Positions 8,835-18,800 of a DNA stretch of 64,000 bases are shown in pieces. The stretch is from Halobellus captivus. GTDB lineage: Archaea > Halobacteriota > Halobacteria > Halobacteriales > Haloferacaceae. The translations under genes and the position numbers were made by a program. The stretch is taken from contig NZ_VJXQ01000001.1 of assembly GCF_007655485.1 (NCBI RefSeq), positions 937,081 through 1,001,080 on the forward strand, written 5' to 3'. The notes beneath the pieces are model-generated. The model ran no database searches. It saw only the letters and a program-made list of their open reading frames with translations, and was not told the DNA's origin. Numbering within the stretch: the stretch's first letter is position 1; every line of letters starts with the position of its first letter.

Positions 8835-10046
8835 TCAGTCGATTTGTCCCTCGAAATAGGCAGCCAGCCGATCGGCGGCCTCGTCGGCACGGTCGGTGCA
8901 GAGCGCGAAGCGAACCCACTCGTCGTAGGCGTCGCCAAAGGCCTCGCCGGGCATTCCGGCGACTCCAGCCTCGTCGATCAATCGCTCGACGTTCTCCATC
9001 GTACCCGGGAATCCGTCGAAGCGAGCGAGGACGTAAAACGCGCCCTCCGGCGTGGTGTACTCCGCGCCCGCGGCGTCGAGCGCGTCGGTGAACGAGTCGA
9101 TCCGTTCGCGTAGCGTGTCGCGGACGGACTCGTAGTACGACGGCGGCGTCTCCGCCAGCGCAGTCGCGACGGCGGCCTGGGCGGGTCGACTCGTGGCGAC
9201 GTTCACGAGCATATGCCGCGTCAGCGCCTCGTCGACGAGGGGTTCAGGAAAGACCGCGTAGCCGACCCGGAAGCCCGTGATCGCCATCGACTTCGAGAAC
9301 GCCGTGGTGACCACGACGCGGTCGCGATCGAGCGTGAGCGCGCTCTCGAACCGACCCGAAAAGTCGAAGTGGTCGTACACCTCGTCGACGACGAGCAGCG
9401 CGTCGACCTCGCTCGCGACGTCGGCCAGTTCCGCGACCGATTCGCGGTCGTAGACCGCTCCAGTGGGGTTGTTCGGCGTGTTGAGTACGATCGCGGCGGT
9501 TTCCGGGGACGCGACCGCGCGCATCGCGCGGACGTCGACGCGGCCGTCTTCGTGGACGGGGACGCGCGTGACGTCGGCGTCGAGCAGCTCCGCCTTGCCG
9601 GGGTAGTACGGATAAACCGGATCGGTCAGCAGGAACTCCGAACCCGCCTCGCGTTCGAGCGCGCCCGCCATCGCGAGGTAGTTCGCCTCGCCCGCACCGT
9701 TGGTGACGATGACCCGCGAGGCGTCGACGTTCCGTCGGCTCGCGATCTCCTCGCGGAGTTCCCTGAGCCCTTCGCTGGGCGGGTACTGGAACTCTCGGGA
9801 GTCGGCGTCGGCGTAGGCGTGCAGTCCGTCGCGGAGCGCCCGCGGCGGCTCCCAGTCGGGGTGTCCCGAGACCATATCGACGACGTCGCGGTCGGCGTCC
9901 GCGGCGTACCCGATGACGCGCTGAAAGAGCGGTTCGTCGTAGGAACTCGAGGAATCGCCCGACGCGTCCGCGGAACCGTCGGAAGGATCCGCCCGGTCAT
10001 CCGAGGCGTCCGCGGACTCGTCCGAGGGATCGACCCTGTCAGCCAT
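8835..10046 (-). CDS. Class I/II pyridoxal-phosphate aminotransferase
   Basis: A fold-type I PLP aminotransferase of the aspartate/aromatic type. Recognised elements are '[12 protein letters not shown]'-like cofactor binding ('[17 protein letters not shown]'), the substrate/PLP motif [12 protein letters not shown], the [11 protein letters not shown] loop, and the PLP-lysine motif [15 protein letters not shown]. The N-terminus is an acidic repeat region ([19 protein letters not shown]) of about 35 residues before the catalytic core. The 403-aa length is normal once that extension is counted. The exact amino donor and pathway are not readable from sequence. It is divergent from the CinA gene, whose start lies 75 bp away. 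Confidence 0.9.
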   Translation of the reverse strand: MADRVDPSDESADASDDRADPSDGSADASGDSSSSYDEPLFQRVIGYAADADRDVVDMVSGHPDWEPPRALRDGLHAYADADSREFQYPPSEGLRELREEIASRRNVDASRVIVTNGAGEANYLAMAGALEREAGSEFLLTDPVYPYYPGKAELLDADVTRVPVHEDGRVDVRAMRAVASPETAAIVLNTPNNPTGAVYDRESVAELADVASEVDALLVVDEVYDHFDFSGRFESALTLDRDRVVVTTAFSKSMAITGFRVGYAVFPEPLVDEALTRHMLVNVATSRPAQAAVATALAETPPSYYESVRDTLRERIDSFTDALDAAGAEYTTPEGAFYVLARFDGFPGTMENVERLIDEAGVAGMPGEAFGDAYDEWVRFALCTDRADEAADRLAAYFEGQID

Positions 10047-10121
10047 CTCGTCTGCGGCGACGAGCGGATCGTAGGTGTGTTTTTCGCCATCGCTTTTGTC
10101 GTCGGCCCCCGTCGTCGTCCT

Positions 10122-10634
10122 ATGCGCGAATTCGCTTCCGAGCCACCGATCGAGGTCCGCGTCGGCGACGCCCTCCGCGAGGCGGGCGCGACCCTCGCCG
10201 TCACCGAATCCTGCACCGGGGGGTTGATTGGGTCGCTCCTGACGGACGTTCCCGGCTCGTCAGCGTACTTCGATCGATCGGTGGTCACCTACTCGTACGA
10301 CGCCAAACTGACCGCCCTGGGCGTCTCGCGGGAAGCGTTGGACGAACACGGCGCGGTGTCCGAACCGGTCGCGCGCGAGATGGCGAGCGGCGTCCGCGAC
10401 GTCGCCGCGGTCGACTGGGGGATCTCGACGACCGGGGTCGCCGGTCCCGAGGGCGGCACCCCCGAGAAGCCGGTCGGAACCGTCTACGTCGGCCTCGCGT
10501 ACCGCGGCGAGTGGGGCACCGGCGACTCCTACACCCGCGTCGACCGTTTCGAGTTCGATGGCGACCGAACCGAGATCAAAGAGCAAATCGCCCGGCGGGC
10601 GTTAGAGACGCTTCTGGCGGCCGTCGAAGCGTAG
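10122..10634 (+). CDS. CinA C-terminal-type nicotinamide-nucleotide amidohydrolase
   Basis: This 170-residue protein is a stand-alone CinA C-terminal domain. The family (PncC) deamidates NMN to nicotinate mononucleotide in pyridine-nucleotide salvage. It shows the signature '[24 protein letters not shown]', '[12 protein letters not shown]', '[13 protein letters not shown]' and '[21 protein letters not shown]'. The ATG at 10122 is chosen because the family begins with a short helix before [10 protein letters not shown]. The open frame extends upstream only as an antisense shadow of the aminotransferase. Confidence 0.9.
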   Translation: MREFASEPPIEVRVGDALREAGATLAVTESCTGGLIGSLLTDVPGSSAYFDRSVVTYSYDAKLTALGVSREALDEHGAVSEPVAREMASGVRDVAAVDWGISTTGVAGPEGGTPEKPVGTVYVGLAYRGEWGTGDSYTRVDRFEFDGDRTEIKEQIARRALETLLAAVEA

Positions 10635-10819
10635 TCTCGCGCGGAAACGGCGCTTTCGGAGGCGACGGATCGCTGTCGTTGCAACGTATCGCCGTCGTCG
10701 CGAATATACGACCGGCCATCGTCGTGGAAATACGACCCTCCGTCGTCGTCGTAGCACGGCGGTCTACCACCGCCGCCGAGACACAACGTTTGTAGGGGAC
10801 ACCCGCGCAGACACAGGCG

Positions 10820-11386
10820 ATGAACAAAGACGGACACGTGCTGAACGGCGCGCTCTTGGCGATCGGACTGGGAGTCATTCTCACCGTCGACCCGACCGCC
10901 GGACCGATACTAGAGGGGACGAACGGTGAGAGCACCGCCGACGCCGCCTGGGCGCTCGCTGGCGACGTCGGTCGCTCGATCGCCGCGCTGTCGCTGCCGG
11001 TCATCCTCGGCGCGCTCTTCCCGGACGTGGACACCGCGTTCGGCCGCCACCGAAAGACGCTGCATAACCTCCCCGTGTTGGGGATCTTCCTCGCGTTCCC
11101 GTACCTCTTCGGCAACCTCCAGTTCGTCTGGATCGGCGTCGCGACGCATTACGTCCTCGACATCGTCGGCTCGAAGCGCGGCATCGCGCTGTGGTATCCC
11201 TTCTCCTCGACGGAGTACGGCTTTCCGACCGGCGTCGCGACGTCGAGCAAGTGGGCGATCCGGGTGACCGTCCTCGTCACGCTCGTCGAACTCGGAATCC
11301 TGTTCGCCGTCCACAACTACCTCGTCGCGCTCGACACGCCGCTGACGGAAGCGACGAACCTCATCGCGGCGCTCGTCGGGGTCTGA
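10820..11386 (+). CDS. Membrane-bound metal-dependent hydrolase (YdjM/DUF457 family)
   Basis: The protein has the histidine/aspartate pattern of the YdjM-type membrane hydrolases: MNKDGHVLNG at the start, 'ALFPDVDTAFGRHRKTLHNLPVLG' in the middle, and THYVLDIVGSKRG further on. These probably form a membrane-embedded metal site. Hydrophobic segments occur at about residues 9-30, 52-68, 84-105 and 150-172. The 188-aa length is typical. The substrate is unknown. It ends 13 bp before the convergent PHP gene. Confidence 0.82.
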   Translation: MNKDGHVLNGALLAIGLGVILTVDPTAGPILEGTNGESTADAAWALAGDVGRSIAALSLPVILGALFPDVDTAFGRHRKTLHNLPVLGIFLAFPYLFGNLQFVWIGVATHYVLDIVGSKRGIALWYPFSSTEYGFPTGVATSSKWAIRVTVLVTLVELGILFAVHNYLVALDTPLTEATNLIAALVGV

Positions 11387-11399
11387 CGTCCGACGGGTC

Positions 11400-12284
11400 T
11401 CAGTACACGCTGACGTCGTCGAAGCGCCCGCCGTAGGCGACGTGGCTCGGATGCGTCGGCTCGGTTCCGGAGAGAAAGATCCGGTCGAGTTTGCTCCAGG
11501 TATTCTCGAAGCCGAGATGGGCGAATTCCGCGAGTCCGCGGACGAGATGACTCGCGCCGTCACGCCGGTAGACCGTGCGCGGTTCCCCCTCGCGCAGCGC
11601 CGCGATGAGATCCGCCTCGGAGTCGATCTCGCGATCGAACGTCGTCCACACCTCGCCGACGCTCCCGTGGAGATGCGCGTACGACGAACCGAACCCCGGC
11701 GCGCCGACGTCGCGTGCGAGACGGCGCGCCCGCCGGTTCTGTCGGTCGAACAGCTTCAAGTTGTGCGTCTCGACTGCGTGAATCCGATCGCGATCGAGGT
11801 GCGTCCGCACCTCGTCGGCATCGAGACTCACGTTGAGGAACATCGGATGCGGGACGAGGACGGCCGCGTCCTGCCGCTCGAAGGCGTCGAACGCGCCGGA
11901 CAGCGAGATGAAATCGGGAACCGGTTCGGAGAGACCCAACGCGAGGAGGTGGCGTCGGTCGCGCCACGTGCCGGTGAAGACCTCGCGAGCGGGAACGACG
12001 AGCAGGTCGTCGTCGGAGAAGCGCTCCGCGCGGGCGCTGATCTCGGGGAGGCGGACGAAGTGCGGGGCGTAGACCAACACGTCGATGCCGCGGGCTTTCG
12101 CGCGGCTGACGACGCGCTCGTTCAGGATTTTCACGTGGAGGTCGACCCTGGTTTGGCCGTCCGCGTCATCCTGCACGGGTGTCGCTCCCGATTGCACCGA
12201 ACTCGCCTCCGTTCGCGTCGATTCCGCCACGATCGAGTCGGCGTCGTCTGCTGAGCCCGAGTCGGACGCGGCGGTGTCGGTCAC
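11400..12284 (-). CDS. PHP-domain/PHP-associated phosphoesterase-like protein
   Basis: The core begins at about residue 45 with 'TRVDLHVKILNERVVSRAKARGIDVLVYAPHF', the degenerate first PHP motif. It is followed by VVPAREVFTG, 'AAVLVPHPMFLNVSL' and 'VETHNLKLFDRQNRRARRLA', which carry further metal-ligand positions. PHP proteins are metal-dependent phosphoesterases of nucleic-acid or small-molecule metabolism. The first motif reads DLHVK rather than DLHVH, so one metal ligand may be altered. The start is GTG, and the first ~45 residues are acidic low-complexity sequence. The next gene on the other strand begins 90 bp away. Confidence 0.8.
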   Translation of the reverse strand: MTDTAASDSGSADDADSIVAESTRTEASSVQSGATPVQDDADGQTRVDLHVKILNERVVSRAKARGIDVLVYAPHFVRLPEISARAERFSDDDLLVVPAREVFTGTWRDRRHLLALGLSEPVPDFISLSGAFDAFERQDAAVLVPHPMFLNVSLDADEVRTHLDRDRIHAVETHNLKLFDRQNRRARRLARDVGAPGFGSSYAHLHGSVGEVWTTFDREIDSEADLIAALREGEPRTVYRRDGASHLVRGLAEFAHLGFENTWSKLDRIFLSGTEPTHPSHVAYGGRFDDVSVY

Positions 12285-12373
12285 GTCCCGCGGTTCGAGC
12301 GGGGTTCGGTTAGTGATTTCTATTTACCGTCGCCTGCGGAACGGTTTTGTCGACGGTGGTCGTGGCCTTCGGT

Positions 12374-12676
12374 ATGTCTCTGTGGAAGTGCGGCATCGGC
12401 GGCTGCTCGGAGCGGTTCGAGGACGTCGAATCCGCGATCATCCACCAGACGGTCGAACACGACCGTCACGAGTGCACGGTCTGCGGCAGCATCGTCCCGG
12501 ACGGCTATTTCGCGATTCGGCACGCCTTCGAGGAGCATTCCCGCGCGGAGTACGTTCGCGCCTACGACGCGGATTCGACTGCGGTCCGCGTCCGCGAGGA
12601 CGTCAAGGCCGCGATCGAAGACGAGGCCGACCTCCGGGTGGTCGTCGAGGAACTCAAGCAACGCGACGCGCTGTAG
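12374..12676 (+). CDS. Small C2H2/CxxC zinc-finger-like protein (100 aa)
   Basis: The N-terminal half carries CGIGGC, then HQTVEH, CTVC and HAFEEH. This is a C2-H2-C2-H pattern reminiscent of two small zinc fingers. The C-terminal half is an acidic helix (VREDVKAAIEDEADLRVVVEELKQ). The ATG at 12374 is preferred over the frame-open upstream start at 12347 because MSLWKCGIGGC is the natural zinc-finger start. It resembles uncharacterised haloarchaeal zinc-finger proteins, and no function can be assigned. Confidence 0.72.
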   Translation: MSLWKCGIGGCSERFEDVESAIIHQTVEHDRHECTVCGSIVPDGYFAIRHAFEEHSRAEYVRAYDADSTAVRVREDVKAAIEDEADLRVVVEELKQRDAL

Positions 12677-12760
12677 CCGCCGGTACCGACCTGTGTACTT
12701 CGGTTCGATCGCTGCGCTTCCGCCACTGCTTGGGTGTCAAGCGTTCGTTCGGAAACAAAC

Positions 12761-12800
12761 TGAGCGGGCGCGGGGAAGGATAAGCGGGCGCGGGGAAGGA
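12761..12800. repeat. 20-bp tandem repeat, two copies plus partial third
   Basis: Two consecutive 20-bp units differ at one base (TGAGCGGGCGCGGGGAAGGA then TAAGCGGGCGCGGGGAAGGA), followed by TGAGCGG. The repeat sits in the ~210-bp gap downstream of the zinc-finger gene and beyond the end of the oppositely oriented nusG. It is not in a gene. Confidence 0.8.
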
Positions 12801-12886
12801 TGAGCGGCCTGTGAGCGTATGAACGGCGCGAGAGAACAGGGCCTCACCGCTCACAACGGAATACGAAACTGCCTCCCGTCTCGGCC

Positions 12887-13348
12887 TCAGCGCTCGTCGC
12901 TGTCGAGCACGCGGATCTGGTCGCCGCGGACGGTGACCGGAATCGGAACGGTCGCCTCGTACAGTTCGACGGTGACCTGGTCTTTCGTCTCATCGATCCG
13001 CTGGACGCGGGCCTTCTCGCCCTTGAACGGCCCGGCGATCAGTTCGACGATGTCGCCCTCGGCGATGCCCTCGACGTCGGGCGTCGGCGAGAGGAAGTGT
13101 TCGACCTCCGCCATCGAGGAGCGACCGGCCTCCCCGCCGCTCTTGACGAGGCCGCGGGCGTGCGGAATCTCTTCGAGAACCCGCGTGATCACCGCGTCGT
13201 TGTCCGCTTCCACCATCACGTAGCTCGTGAGCGAGTCGGGGGCTAATACGGCGTGCACCTCGGGTTCCTCGCGGTTCGCGATCATATCTGCGACGGTGCG
13301 CTCCTGGCTGGCGGTCGTCTTCACGGAGAAGATCGGCACCTCAGACAC
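12887..13348 (-). CDS. spt5: Transcription elongation factor Spt5/NusG
   Basis: This is the archaeal Spt5 (NusG homologue), which clamps RNA polymerase together with Spt4 and stimulates processivity. The NGN domain runs from '[18 protein letters not shown]' to '[15 protein letters not shown]'. The C-terminal KOW domain contains [19 protein letters not shown]. The start is GTG, and the gene overlaps the 3' end of secE by 8 bp, which indicates translational coupling in a secE-spt5 operon. The 153-aa length is standard. Confidence 0.95.
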   Translation of the reverse strand: MSEVPIFSVKTTASQERTVADMIANREEPEVHAVLAPDSLTSYVMVEADNDAVITRVLEEIPHARGLVKSGGEAGRSSMAEVEHFLSPTPDVEGIAEGDIVELIAGPFKGEKARVQRIDETKDQVTVELYEATVPIPVTVRGDQIRVLDSDER

Positions 13349-13514
13349 CCCCCGGGAGGAAGGACATCACCGCGTAGATGAGAAAGCCCAGGAAGCCGAC
13401 GAGAACGATCCCGGCACCGGCAATGAGACCAATCTGTGAGAACTCCTCCCACGAGGGGGTGCTGGCCAGTTTCAGCACCCGCACGTAGCTGGTCAGGTCG
13501 TACTTAACGTCCAT
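13341..13514 (-). CDS. secE: Preprotein translocase subunit SecE/Sss1
   Basis: A 57-residue single-span membrane protein matching the gamma subunit of the SecYEG translocon. An amphipathic helix ('[19 protein letters not shown]') is followed by one transmembrane helix ('[20 protein letters not shown]'). The ATG giving [10 protein letters not shown] is chosen, and the longer open frame upstream is basic and not conserved. It overlaps the start of spt5, and ftsZ1 lies about 250 bp upstream. This arrangement is well known in haloarchaea. Confidence 0.92.
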   Translation of the reverse strand: MDVKYDLTSYVRVLKLASTPSWEEFSQIGLIAGAGIVLVGFLGFLIYAVMSFLPGGV

Positions 13515-13761
13515 CGTTGCGTGTCGATAGTGCGCCCGGCTTTTTCTATCTATTGATACAGCCCCCACGACGATGTCGGGAATTGCGGCCGGACGAATCG
13601 ACGACGAGGCCAGGAATTGACACCCGACGGTTCGAAGAACTGAAACCGGACGAGCCGACGACGAGAGAAGTCTGATCCGGGTTCACACGAAGTGGTCCGA
13701 AATTCAACGGTCGCAGTCGCGACCGCGGCTTACGGCAGGGAACGAGGCGAAAGCCACCCGT

Positions 13762-14928
13762 TCACTCGACGTAGTCGATTTCAGTTCCCTGGTCTTGGCC
13801 CTGCTGGGGAGCCTGCGGCTGGGGCTGCGGCTGGGATTCCTCCTCCTCGCTGCGACCGTAGATCTGCGGCGATTCGACGCCGGTGACGACGATCATCGTC
13901 CGCATCGTGCCGTCGAGTTCCTCGTCGACGGAGGTCCCCCAGATGATGCGGGCGTCCGGATCGATCCGGTCGTAGATCTCCTCGACGACGCCCTCGGCCT
14001 CCTCGATACTCATATCGGAGCCGCCGGTGACGTTCACCAGCGCGGAGTTCGCGCCAGAGATGTCGACGTCCAAGAGGGGAGAACGGAGCGCGCTCTTGAC
14101 GGAATCCTGCGCCTTCGACTCGGAGTCGGACTCGCCGAGGCCGATCATCGCGACGCCGCCCCGCTCCATCACCGTCTTCACGTCGGCGAAGTCGAGGTTG
14201 ACCAGCCCGGGCTTGGTGATGAGTTCGGTGATGCCCTTCACCGAGCGCATCAGCACCTCGTCGCTCACTTTGAACGCCTGTCGGACCGGAAGCTTGCCGA
14301 CCGCGTCGAGCAGTCGGTCGTTCGGGACGACGATGACGGTGTCGGCGACGTCGCGGAGTCGCTCCAGACCCGCCTCGGCGTTGGTTCGGCGAACTTCACC
14401 TTCGGCGGTGAAGGGCGTCGTGACGATCGCGATGGTGAGCGCGCCCGACTCCCGAGCCGCCTTCGCGACGACCGGCGCGGAGCCGGTGCCGGTGCCGCCG
14501 CCGAGTCCGGCGGTGACGAACACCATATCGGAGCCGTCGATCGCGTCGTAGATCTCCTCTTGGGACTCCAGCGCCGCCTCTTCCCCCACTTGCGGGAGCG
14601 ATCCCGCGCCGCGGCCCTGCGTCTTCTGTTCGCCCATCAGGATCTTCGTGTCGGCCTCGATCTCGACGAGGTGCTGGACGTCGGTGTTGGCGGCGACGAG
14701 CGTCGCGCCCTCGATGCCCTCCTCGTGCATCCGGTTCACGGTGTTGCCGCCAGCCCCGCCGCAGCCGACGACCGTGATATCGGTCTGGAGGTCGACGAGA
14801 ACCTCCTGTAGCTCTTCGTCGGTCATCGTTCCGGTGCGGGGCATCTCCCCGCCCGCGGGTGCGTCGACGGCGCTCCCATCCCCCGTCTCCTCGGCCTCGT
14901 CAATCGCATCGTCGACGATGGAGTCCAT
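13762..14928 (-). CDS. ftsZ1: Cell division protein FtsZ (FtsZ1 type)
   Basis: A tubulin-superfamily GTPase that assembles the archaeal division ring. It has the N-terminal GTP-binding loop [15 protein letters not shown], the tubulin signature [13 protein letters not shown], and the synergy-loop region '[20 protein letters not shown]'. The N-terminal acidic leader ([20 protein letters not shown]) and location upstream of secE-spt5 match the haloarchaeal FtsZ1 paralogue rather than FtsZ2. The C-terminal tail is glutamine/proline-rich ([15 protein letters not shown]). Length is 388 aa. Confidence 0.95.
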   Translation of the reverse strand: MDSIVDDAIDEAEETGDGSAVDAPAGGEMPRTGTMTDEELQEVLVDLQTDITVVGCGGAGGNTVNRMHEEGIEGATLVAANTDVQHLVEIEADTKILMGEQKTQGRGAGSLPQVGEEAALESQEEIYDAIDGSDMVFVTAGLGGGTGTGSAPVVAKAARESGALTIAIVTTPFTAEGEVRRTNAEAGLERLRDVADTVIVVPNDRLLDAVGKLPVRQAFKVSDEVLMRSVKGITELITKPGLVNLDFADVKTVMERGGVAMIGLGESDSESKAQDSVKSALRSPLLDVDISGANSALVNVTGGSDMSIEEAEGVVEEIYDRIDPDARIIWGTSVDEELDGTMRTMIVVTGVESPQIYGRSEEEESQPQPQPQAPQQGQDQGTEIDYVE

Positions 14929-15018
14929 AGTATGGGCGTTCGTACCGAATACAGCCTAATGATCTTTCCCCCTTACGTCCGACGCGCGTCTGACGTTGAG
15001 GCCGGTTCTCGCGGTGGT

Positions 15019-16437
15019 TCACCGGGCTTCGGGGTGCGCGTCCCGCCGCGCCGTCGAAAACGTCACCCGCTCCTCGGCGGTGACCTCCTCGGGCGTCACC
15101 TCGACGCCGTCGACTTCGACGGGCTGTCCCGCCGATAACCGGCCGAACTCGGGGCCCTCCGGGACCCCAGCCTCCGCCGCCGCCGCGGGGTCGAACGTCT
15201 CGCGCGTCGCGATCACCCGGTCGCCGTCGACGCGGACCGCGTCGTACTTCGATTCGAGAATCCACGAGAGCGCGTCGACGACGTCGTCAACGGCGGTTCG
15301 GTCGGTCACGGCGGCGCGTCCGCGCGGCTTCGTCCCGCCCTCTCTCGTCTCGAAGGCGACGACGCGGGACGCGACGGCCTCGAACGTCTCGTCGCGGTCG
15401 ATCCCGGACGCTTCCGCGAGGAGGTCGTCCGGGAGCGCGACGATTTTGCAGGTGTCGTCGATGTCGCCGACGTCCGCAGCGAGCGTCTCGGAATCGACCG
15501 CCTCCGCCGACGCACCGAACCGAAGCCCCTCGTCGACCGTCGAGAGGCGGGATTCGAGCGCCGCGACGAGGTCGAGATCGACGCCGGAGGTGGTGCGGAC
15601 CCACGTCTCGTCGACGACGCGGTAGCCGAGGTCGTCGACGACGGCTTCGAGTTCGGGATCGTCGTCGACGACGAGCGCGCGGGTCGCCGACGACCGCTCG
15701 AAGGCGCTGTCGATCACGTCGGCGTTGGCCTCCGGCGCGCCCATCGACTGCAGCACCCAGTCGGCGGCGACGTGGCCGACCGCCCAGTCTGTCTCCCTGA
15801 GAATCCGCTCGAACTGCGGCGCGTAGTGGCCGCCCCCGAAGCCGACGACGTGCCGACGGTCGCCCGTAGCGGTCGACGCTGGCGCGTCGGCGGCGACGCC
15901 GGAGAGTTCCAAGACGGCGCGGGCGACCGCGCGGGCACCGGCCGGATCGTCCCACTCCGTCTCGCTGCTCCCGAGTTCGACGAACAGCGAGGGCGCGCCG
16001 ACGTCGCTCGGGCCGTGGTGCGTGCCCTCGATGCCGACCTCGTAGCCGTCGGGCGCGTGCCTGTCGAAGGCCTCGACGACGGTGCGCTGGGCGTTCGGGC
16101 AGGCGCGCGCGAGTTCACTCGGGGAGCCGCCGTACTCGGCCGGGCCGAAGTTGCCGGTGAAGTGGGCGGTCAGGAGCGGTCCGGTGTCGCCCGCGTGCCG
16201 CGAGAGGAAGGACACGAACTCGGGCGGCTCCGAAAACGCGTCGGCGACGCCGTCGAGTTCGAGGTGCCACTCGTCGAGCGCGCGGAGCTCGAAATCTCGA
16301 TAGCGGTAGTACGTCCCGCCGCCGTCGGCGTCGCTTCTGGAGGCGTCTTCGTGCCGCTCCCACGCGGCGAGGTCGCGAAGCGCCTCGCCGATAGCCACGG
16401 ATGCGGAATCCTCCCGGCTGACGACCAGTCCGATCAC
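15019..16437 (-). CDS. dtdA: D-aminoacyl-tRNA deacylase (DTD2/GEK1 type)
   Basis: The enzyme hydrolyses D-aminoacyl-tRNAs and so enforces chirality in translation. The N-terminal ~280 residues show the DTD2 hallmarks: 'MIGLVVSREDSASVAIGEAL' and 'HAGDTGPLLTAHFTGNFG'. They continue with EGTHHGPSDVGAPSLFVELG and GFGGGHYAPQF, whose histidines build the zinc-containing active site. A ~180-residue C-terminal extension (CKIVALPDDLL... PVEVDGVEVTPEEV) is typical of haloarchaeal members. The start is GTG. It is on the same strand as ftsZ1 and 82 bp from the calcium antiporter gene. Confidence 0.92.
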   Translation of the reverse strand: MIGLVVSREDSASVAIGEALRDLAAWERHEDASRSDADGGGTYYRYRDFELRALDEWHLELDGVADAFSEPPEFVSFLSRHAGDTGPLLTAHFTGNFGPAEYGGSPSELARACPNAQRTVVEAFDRHAPDGYEVGIEGTHHGPSDVGAPSLFVELGSSETEWDDPAGARAVARAVLELSGVAADAPASTATGDRRHVVGFGGGHYAPQFERILRETDWAVGHVAADWVLQSMGAPEANADVIDSAFERSSATRALVVDDDPELEAVVDDLGYRVVDETWVRTTSGVDLDLVAALESRLSTVDEGLRFGASAEAVDSETLAADVGDIDDTCKIVALPDDLLAEASGIDRDETFEAVASRVVAFETREGGTKPRGRAAVTDRTAVDDVVDALSWILESKYDAVRVDGDRVIATRETFDPAAAAEAGVPEGPEFGRLSAGQPVEVDGVEVTPEEVTAEERVTFSTARRDAHPEAR

Positions 16438-16507
16438 GGACGAGAGTGGTCCGCCCTCGGTATAAAAACTCTCGGAGCGGATCGAACGGCCGGGGCGACG
16501 CCTCGAT

Positions 16508-17830
16508 TCAATCCGCTCGTTCGGGCTCCGGAACCGACGTGCCGCGGATGTTCGCGACGGTGAGCCGGGCGAGTCGACGGAGATCCTGGCGGCGCGTGGC
16601 GAGAAGGCCCGCGCCGAGGAGGATGTACACGATGGAGTACGTGAGCAACAGATAGATCGAGTACTGCTCGGCGAGCGCCTCGGGGTACGTCCGGATGAGT
16701 CCGAACTCGATGACGACCTGCGAGACGAAGAGCACCAGGAGCGTCACGGCCTCACGAACGCTGATCCGGAAATTCACGAGGATGGCGATTGCGAAGAAGC
16801 TCTGCGCCGCGGTGAGCCAGATTTCGGCCGCCTGCTTGAAGTCGAACGGGAGGACGCCGTACGCGCCGAGCGAGATGCTGTAGACGACCGAAAGCGTCCC
16901 GATAAGCAGCGTCCACTGATTCAGCTTCGAGGAGATGAGCGCGTTGAACGCGGCGGTCGAACGCGCCTTGTTCACGAGATACGCCGTCACGATGAGTTCG
17001 GGGCTCTCGGAGGCCAGCGGCGCGATCCACTGGATCATAAAGAACTCGGGGATGCCGAACTGCAGCCCCAGCGACTCCAGCCCGTGTGCGAACGGTTCGA
17101 CAGCGGTGAAGATCAGAAAGCCCGAGTAAACGAACAGCGAGAGGATGATCGGAACGCGGACGGAGCGCGGTTTCGCCTGGAAGTACCGGGGCACGCCGAT
17201 CTGGTCGTCGTGGTCCTCGACGTCACCGCGGATGATGATCGCGATGTAGGTGACGTAGAGGCCGACGAGCACGATCGTGTCGATGGCGTCGATCCCGCCG
17301 TTGAGCGGGACAAAGAAGGCGAACACCGTCGCCAGGAACAGAAAGAGGATCTCCGTCGAGATGCTCGGATCGAGTTTCACCGCGTCGCGGAGCGTTCCCT
17401 CGCGGTTCACGACGGCTCTGTCCTTCCGAGAGCCCGACGTGGCCTTGTAGATCGAAAACAGTGCGATCCCGGACCAGCCGAGACCGATGAGGATCCGGTT
17501 CGCACCGGTCATATTGGCGACCGCGAGGTTCGCCCGCGAGGGGTCGGTCGCCGCCTGCCACGCGTACAGCGCGTCGACGGCGTATTCGGGGGCGACCGCG
17601 AGCACGGCGAGCACGGCGATGGCGAACGCGCGGGGAACGTCCTTTTCGGCCGTTTCTGCACCCCACGCGAGGAGGAACGACGCGCCGAGGACCGCGAGCC
17701 CGGCCACGCTGACGACGGTCGTCGGCCCCAAGCCCGCCGAGATTCCGGTGGCCCACGAGACAACCCACGGCAGCGTCAGCGCGAGCGCTCCACCCGCAGC
17801 GGTGAGCGGGTGACGCAGGCGAGAAGTCAT
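16508..17830 (-). CDS. Sodium/calcium antiporter (CaCA family)
   Basis: An integral membrane protein with about ten hydrophobic helices in two inverted halves. The first alpha-repeat includes '[22 protein letters not shown]' and [13 protein letters not shown]. The second is '[34 protein letters not shown]', with the conserved acidic residue and SP-E-L pattern of CaCA exchangers. It probably exchanges Ca2+ for Na+ at the cytoplasmic membrane. The ATG at 17830 ([14 protein letters not shown]) gives a start directly before helix 1. The gene is divergent from aroE. Confidence 0.88.
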   Translation of the reverse strand: MTSRLRHPLTAAGGALALTLPWVVSWATGISAGLGPTTVVSVAGLAVLGASFLLAWGAETAEKDVPRAFAIAVLAVLAVAPEYAVDALYAWQAATDPSRANLAVANMTGANRILIGLGWSGIALFSIYKATSGSRKDRAVVNREGTLRDAVKLDPSISTEILFLFLATVFAFFVPLNGGIDAIDTIVLVGLYVTYIAIIIRGDVEDHDDQIGVPRYFQAKPRSVRVPIILSLFVYSGFLIFTAVEPFAHGLESLGLQFGIPEFFMIQWIAPLASESPELIVTAYLVNKARSTAAFNALISSKLNQWTLLIGTLSVVYSISLGAYGVLPFDFKQAAEIWLTAAQSFFAIAILVNFRISVREAVTLLVLFVSQVVIEFGLIRTYPEALAEQYSIYLLLTYSIVYILLGAGLLATRRQDLRRLARLTVANIRGTSVPEPERAD

Positions 17831-17954
17831 CACCCGGAACTGCTCCCCTCGGCGGCGTATCTCTTGCGGTTCGGAACGCCGCGGGAGCGTCGCTGTTCGC
17901 GAGCGATGGCCGCCGAGGAGACCATTTAACACGGTCGGCGGAAGACCCCTGCGT

Positions 17955-18761
17955 ATGCAGGTATTCGGACTTCTCGGGAACCCGGTCGGCCACTCGCTGT
18001 CGCCGCCGATGCACGAGGCGGCCTACGAAGCGCTCGATATCGACGCGCGCTACGTCACGTTCGAGCCCGACCGCGACGCCGCGGCCGACGCCGTCGACGC
18101 CGCCGAGGTACTGGGAATCGCCGGACTGAACGTCACGATCCCGTTCAAGCGGGACGTCCTCGAGGCGGTCGAACTCGACGACGTCGCCCGACGCGTCGGT
18201 GCCGTGAACACGATCGACTTTTCGGCATCCCCGCCGCGCGGCTACAACACCGACGTCGCTGGCGTGGAGCGGTCCTTCGCCCACCACGGCGTTTCGATCG
18301 ACGGTCGCGACGCGGTCGTCGTGGGGGCAGGCGGGGCTGGCCGCGCGGTGGCGTTCGCGCTCGCCGACGCCGGAGCGTCGGTCCACATCGCCAATCGCAC
18401 CGTCGACCGGGCGGAATCGCTCGCCGCCGACGTCCCCGGCGCGACCGCGGGCGGACTCGACACGCTCGATCGGGTCGCCGACGCGGCGCTGTTGGTCAAC
18501 GCGACGAGCGTCGGAATGGAGCCAGACGTCGACGAGACGCCCGTCCCCGAAGAGCACCTTCACGCCGACTTGGCCGTTCTCGACGCCGTCTACTCGCCGA
18601 TCGAGACGCGGCTGCTTCGAGCGGCCGCGGACGCGGGCGCAACGACGATCGACGGCGCGTGGATGCTGCTGTTCCAGGGCGTGGAGGCGTTCGAGATCTG
18701 GACCGGCCGCGACGCCCCCGTCGACGCGATGAACGAGGCGCTGCGGGCGGAGTTGGAGTAG
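17955..18761 (+). CDS. aroE: Shikimate dehydrogenase
   Basis: NADP-dependent reduction of 3-dehydroshikimate to shikimate in aromatic amino-acid synthesis. Recognised motifs are [15 protein letters not shown] (substrate serines), [12 protein letters not shown] (catalytic Lys), [10 protein letters not shown] (catalytic Asp and substrate contacts), [15 protein letters not shown] (dinucleotide fold), [13 protein letters not shown], and '[13 protein letters not shown]' near the C-terminus. The 268-aa length and the ATG at the first codon are normal. The convergent ABC transporter gene ends about 40 bp downstream. Confidence 0.95.
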   Translation: MQVFGLLGNPVGHSLSPPMHEAAYEALDIDARYVTFEPDRDAAADAVDAAEVLGIAGLNVTIPFKRDVLEAVELDDVARRVGAVNTIDFSASPPRGYNTDVAGVERSFAHHGVSIDGRDAVVVGAGGAGRAVAFALADAGASVHIANRTVDRAESLAADVPGATAGGLDTLDRVADAALLVNATSVGMEPDVDETPVPEEHLHADLAVLDAVYSPIETRLLRAAADAGATTIDGAWMLLFQGVEAFEIWTGRDAPVDAMNEALRAELE

Positions 18762-18800
18762 GTGAACGGACGCGAAGCGAGGCGGTTCGAAGGGTGACGC

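Noticed and set aside
9213-10121. Long plus-strand extension upstream of the CinA gene
   Set aside because: It is the antisense shadow of the aminotransferase; the family N-terminus begins at 10122.
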